61,089 nt of DNA, taken from Trueperaceae bacterium. Lineage in GTDB: Bacteria > Deinococcota > Deinococci > Deinococcales > Trueperaceae. A model generated the notes under the pieces. That model did not search any database. It had not been told where the DNA came from and saw nothing but the letters and a program-made list of their open reading frames with translations. Below, piece by piece: positions 58,876 to 61,089 of the stretch (its first letter is position 1; every line of letters starts with the position of its first letter). Position numbers and translations under genes: made by a program. The stretch is taken from positions 1 through 61,089 of the forward strand of contig JAABTL010000015.1 of the NCBI GenBank assembly GCA_011389865.1, read 5' to 3'.

Positions 58876-59274
58876 ATGCTCCTGCTCGACGCCAACGTCT
58901 GCATCGACGTGCTCCGCGGCCGCGCTGACGTGGTCGCGCGCCTCGCAGCGCACGGGCCCGCCGGGCTGTTCCTGTGTTCGATGGTCAAGGCGGAACTCGC
59001 CTACGGCGCCCGGCTCGCCGCCGACCCGATCCGCGCCGGCGACCTCGTCGACACGTTCTGTGCGCCGTTCGCGTCGCTGCCATTCGACGACGCCAGCATC
59101 GACGCCTACGCCCGCCTTCGCGCCGACCTCCACACGTCGGGCGCCACGATCGGCGCCAACGACCTGGTGATCGCGGCGACCGCCGTCGCCCACGGACTCG
59201 GCTTGGTCAGCGACGACCGTGCCGCGTTCGCGCGGCTGCCGGGCCTGACGGTCACGTCGTGGCGGGACGGTTGA
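58876..59274 (+). CDS. VapC-type PIN-domain toxin
   Basis: A 132-residue PIN-domain protein: LLLDANVCIDVLRGRADVVA (first aspartate at residue 5), SMVKAELAYGARLAA (Glu), IGANDLVIAATAVAHGLGLV (Asp) and SDDRAAF. All four acidic positions are present. The ATG at 58876 follows the antitoxin stop directly. Likely a tRNA- or rRNA-cutting toxin. Confidence 0.87.
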   Translation: MLLLDANVCIDVLRGRADVVARLAAHGPAGLFLCSMVKAELAYGARLAADPIRAGDLVDTFCAPFASLPFDDASIDAYARLRADLHTSGATIGANDLVIAATAVAHGLGLVSDDRAAFARLPGLTVTSWRDG

Positions 59275-59325
59275 CGGGGCGTGGTCCCGACCGCCACCGC
59301 GCCACCATGAGTTCGACGTCGCGCC

Positions 59326-59766
59326 TCACCCCCCGATCCGCACCACCTCGAAGCCGCCGAACACCTCGAAGTCGCGCCCATCCGTCGTGACCAGGCGCGA
59401 CACGCCCGCGGCGCGGTAGCTCGCGGCCAACATCGTGTCGAGCAGGCGCTTCCGTCCCAGACGATGCTCGGCCATCCAGTCCAGGAAGATCGCCACCGCG
59501 TCCCCGTCGGCGGCCACCTGTCGGCACTCGCGCGCGTGCCACCAGCGCGACACCACGGCCAGCGCGTCCGCCATCGACAGCGGACGCTCGAAGCGACGCG
59601 GATCCGTCACCACGTGCGCGTACTCCGCGAGGACCTGCGGGGCGAGGGCCAGCGCGCCGTCGCGCCCGCGGACCTCGTCCGCGAACCAGCGCCAGGCGGG
59701 GGCATGAGCGGGGTGCTCGCGCACGGTGACGGCCACCAGGACACCGGTGTCGACGCCGACCGTCAT
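59326..59766 (-). CDS. VapC-type PIN-domain toxin
   Basis: A 146-residue PIN-domain protein: GVDTGVLVAVTVREHPAHAP (Asp6), LAPQVLAEYAHVVTDPRRFE (Glu), GRKRLLDTMLAASYRAAGVS (Asp) and LVTTDGRDFEVF. It overlaps the upstream antitoxin by four bases (ATGA). Convergent with the VapC at 58876, only 51 bases away. Confidence 0.85.
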   Translation of the reverse strand: MTVGVDTGVLVAVTVREHPAHAPAWRWFADEVRGRDGALALAPQVLAEYAHVVTDPRRFERPLSMADALAVVSRWWHARECRQVAADGDAVAIFLDWMAEHRLGRKRLLDTMLAASYRAAGVSRLVTTDGRDFEVFGGFEVVRIGG

Positions 59767-59999
59767 CGCTCGTCCAGCATCTCGTCCAGCAGGTCGTCGT
59801 CCGCCGACAGGGGGCGCAGCACGCCCCCCAGGCTCACGGGCTGGAACTGGCGGAGGTCCGCATTGGGCGCGAGGTGCGAGCGCCGGTACGCCTCCATCGC
59901 CTCACGGATCAGCTCCGACGTGGGGCGACCCATGGCCCGCGCGGCGCGGCGGTACTCCGCGTACACCGGCTCGGATACATTGATCGTGATGGTCTTCAT
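59763..59999 (-). CDS. VapB-type RHH antitoxin
   Basis: A 78-residue protein: KTITINVSEPVYAEYRRAAR then AMGRPTSELIREAMEAYRRS is an RHH domain, and LRPLSADDDLLDEMLDER is the acidic tail. ATG 59999. The start is like that of the antitoxin at 54571 (ATGAAGACCA), a shared family feature. Confidence 0.82.
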   Translation of the reverse strand: MKTITINVSEPVYAEYRRAARAMGRPTSELIREAMEAYRRSHLAPNADLRQFQPVSLGGVLRPLSADDDLLDEMLDER

Positions 60000-60155
60000 A
60001 TGGTGATCGTACTGCATCTCGAGCACGTCGGCCTCCCACGCATCGGGTCCGCCGAGCCCCGCCGATCGCTCCCGGTCCTGCGATCGGGTCACGAGGCTAG
60101 GCGCGGCGCACGTCCGACGGCCACCCTCGCATCCTGAAGGCGGTCCCGACGGCCG

Positions 60156-60175
60156 GGCCCGGCCATGGCCGGGCC
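60156..60175. repeat. Perfect 20-bp palindrome
   Basis: GGCCCGGCCATGGCCGGGCC in the gene-free 60000-60486. It could be a terminator for a lost gene. Nothing else stands out in that stretch. Confidence 0.45.
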
Positions 60176-60486
60176 GCTCTCGGCTCGTCACCGGTAGCGC
60201 CTCGGCCACGGCGAAGCCCAGCGCCGGCTCGCGCGGCCCCGCGCCGCCGCGTTCGAGTGGCCGAGCTGGGCCAGATGCTGGGAACAGGACGCCCACTGCG
60301 TCGGCGTCGGCCCCCCCGATCGAGCCCACGCACCGCCCAGCATAGGAGGTCCATCGATGCCCTCCTCGTGCTCCTCCCGCGCCGGCCGGCCGCTTCGACA
60401 TGGTGCCGCCAAGGCGAGAGCTCAGCGGCGTACGTCATCGCAACGGCACACCCCGGCGCGGCGCCGTCCGACGACCCAAAACCATC

Positions 60487-60519
60487 GGGGCCGTGGCAGG
60501 AACGTCCTGCCCGGCCCCG
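60487..60519 (-). terminator. Terminator after DUF3237 paralogue 3
   Basis: Stem GGGGCCG-TGGCAGGA / TCCTGCC-CGGCCCC with loop ACG. On the minus strand it is followed by GATGGTTTTGGG, a partial T-run. It is 25 bases past the stop at 60544. Confidence 0.7.
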
Positions 60520-60543
60520 TCATGAGCGTTCGATCGGACGCCG

Positions 60544-61074
60544 CTACGGCGCCAGCGGACGACCCGTCAACCGGATGACGCCTTGGGCGATGTTGAGTAT
60601 CCCGGTGAAGCCAACAACGGTGTGGTTCAGGAAGGCGTACTGCGGGGCCATCGTCTGGAACCACGCCGCCCCGTGCGACGGGATGTCGACGTCCGCGGGC
60701 TCGAACTCGGGATCGAGGAACGCCTCGAGGAACCCTGGGGACGGCTCACCGATGAATCCCTTGAGCGTGATGGCGACGGTCGCGCCATCTGCGTCCACCA
60801 GCAACCAGCGCGCATCGATCACACCGACGCCGTCGTGGCGGAAAAGCAGGTAGTCGATCCCGCTCGTCGTCGCACCGGCGAACAGGCCCTCGGTGACGAC
60901 GCCGCGGGTGTGACCGTCGATCCGCAACCCCTCCGGCACCAAGCCGACGAAGTCCTGGCCGACGGCCTCACCTTCCAGCACGAAGAACGGCGTCCCGATG
61001 GCACCTTGCGCGATCGCGGTGCCCAGCATCGCAACCACGGCGACCATGACGGCGGCGAACAGCAGCCTCTTCAT
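60544..61074 (-). CDS. Secreted DUF3237-like protein, paralogue 3
   Basis: A 176-residue exported protein, same length as paralogue 2. Signal MKRLLFAAVMVAVVAMLGTA, cut near IAQG; body DFVGLVPEGLRIDGHTRGVV, LFRHDGVGVIDARWLLVDAD, ITLKGFIGEPSPG and HGAAWFQTMAPQYAFLNHTV. Its close match to paralogue 2 suggests a recent copy. The leader would lie beyond the window end, so the hairpins seen at paralogues 1 and 2 cannot be checked here. ATG 61074. Confidence 0.83.
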   Translation of the reverse strand: MKRLLFAAVMVAVVAMLGTAIAQGAIGTPFFVLEGEAVGQDFVGLVPEGLRIDGHTRGVVTEGLFAGATTSGIDYLLFRHDGVGVIDARWLLVDADGATVAITLKGFIGEPSPGFLEAFLDPEFEPADVDIPSHGAAWFQTMAPQYAFLNHTVVGFTGILNIAQGVIRLTGRPLAP

Positions 61075-61089
61075 CGCTTCCTCCTCACT

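Noticed and set aside
1..61089. tRNA, rRNA or insertion-sequence genes
   Set aside because: No cloverleaf, conserved rRNA stretch or transposase motif was recognised on either strand, though short tRNAs could be missed by eye.

Overview
The window is a 61 kb stretch of very GC-rich (about 70 percent) bacterial chromosome. It carries an outer-membrane beta-barrel protein, an RND/MMPL exporter with a LolA-like partner, lipoproteins and very large secreted proteins, so the envelope looks diderm. That mix suggests a Deinococcota/Trueperaceae-like organism, but this is inference from gene content and base composition; there is no rRNA or tRNA gene in the window to confirm it.

Layout. 1-2164: the N-terminus of a cholesterol-dependent-cytolysin-like lipoprotein (cut by the window edge), a MazEF-type module and an esterase lipoprotein. 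2176-7311: a TetR-controlled RND exporter operon (RND, LolA-like protein, outer-membrane barrel) with two matching operator palindromes. 7424-11850: a peptide ABC operon (DppC, DppB, binding protein) headed by a DUF1028 protein. 12361-16303: a large MalT/LuxR-type regulator and a flavodoxin operon. 16452-20775: an epimerase, a double NTF2-fold secreted protein, and a degenerate phosphotriesterase homologue followed by an aldo/keto reductase. 21197-25854: an NAD island with pncB and nadE divergent around an 8-bp-arm palindrome, a nicotinamidase-like hydrolase, a macrodomain-type poly(ADP-ribose) glycohydrolase and a flavin reductase. 25996-28908: an SDR-DUF2867 protein, a CPBP protease and an ester-cyclase-like protein.

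29-61 kb is an accessory, rearranged region. It holds two giant exported proteins (1567 and 1839 aa), three DUF3237-like secreted paralogues, two near-identical GNAT acetyltransferases, several small NTF2-fold proteins, and many toxin-antitoxin modules, intact and broken. Several small genes are truncated or duplicated in part.

The most unusual feature is a roughly 172 bp dispersed repeat present three times (29852, 36310, 45891). Each copy is bounded by inverted ends of the type CGAAACCGG/CCGGTTTCG, contains a sigma70-like promoter (TTGACG, 17 bp, TATGTT) whose spacer carries a palindrome, and then a GC hairpin. Each copy lies upstream of, and points toward, a gene for an exported protein. 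One copy abuts a broken Phd antitoxin gene. It may be a mobile regulated-promoter cassette. Two of the DUF3237 genes also share a conserved leader with two hairpins, one of which shows pairing-preserving changes.
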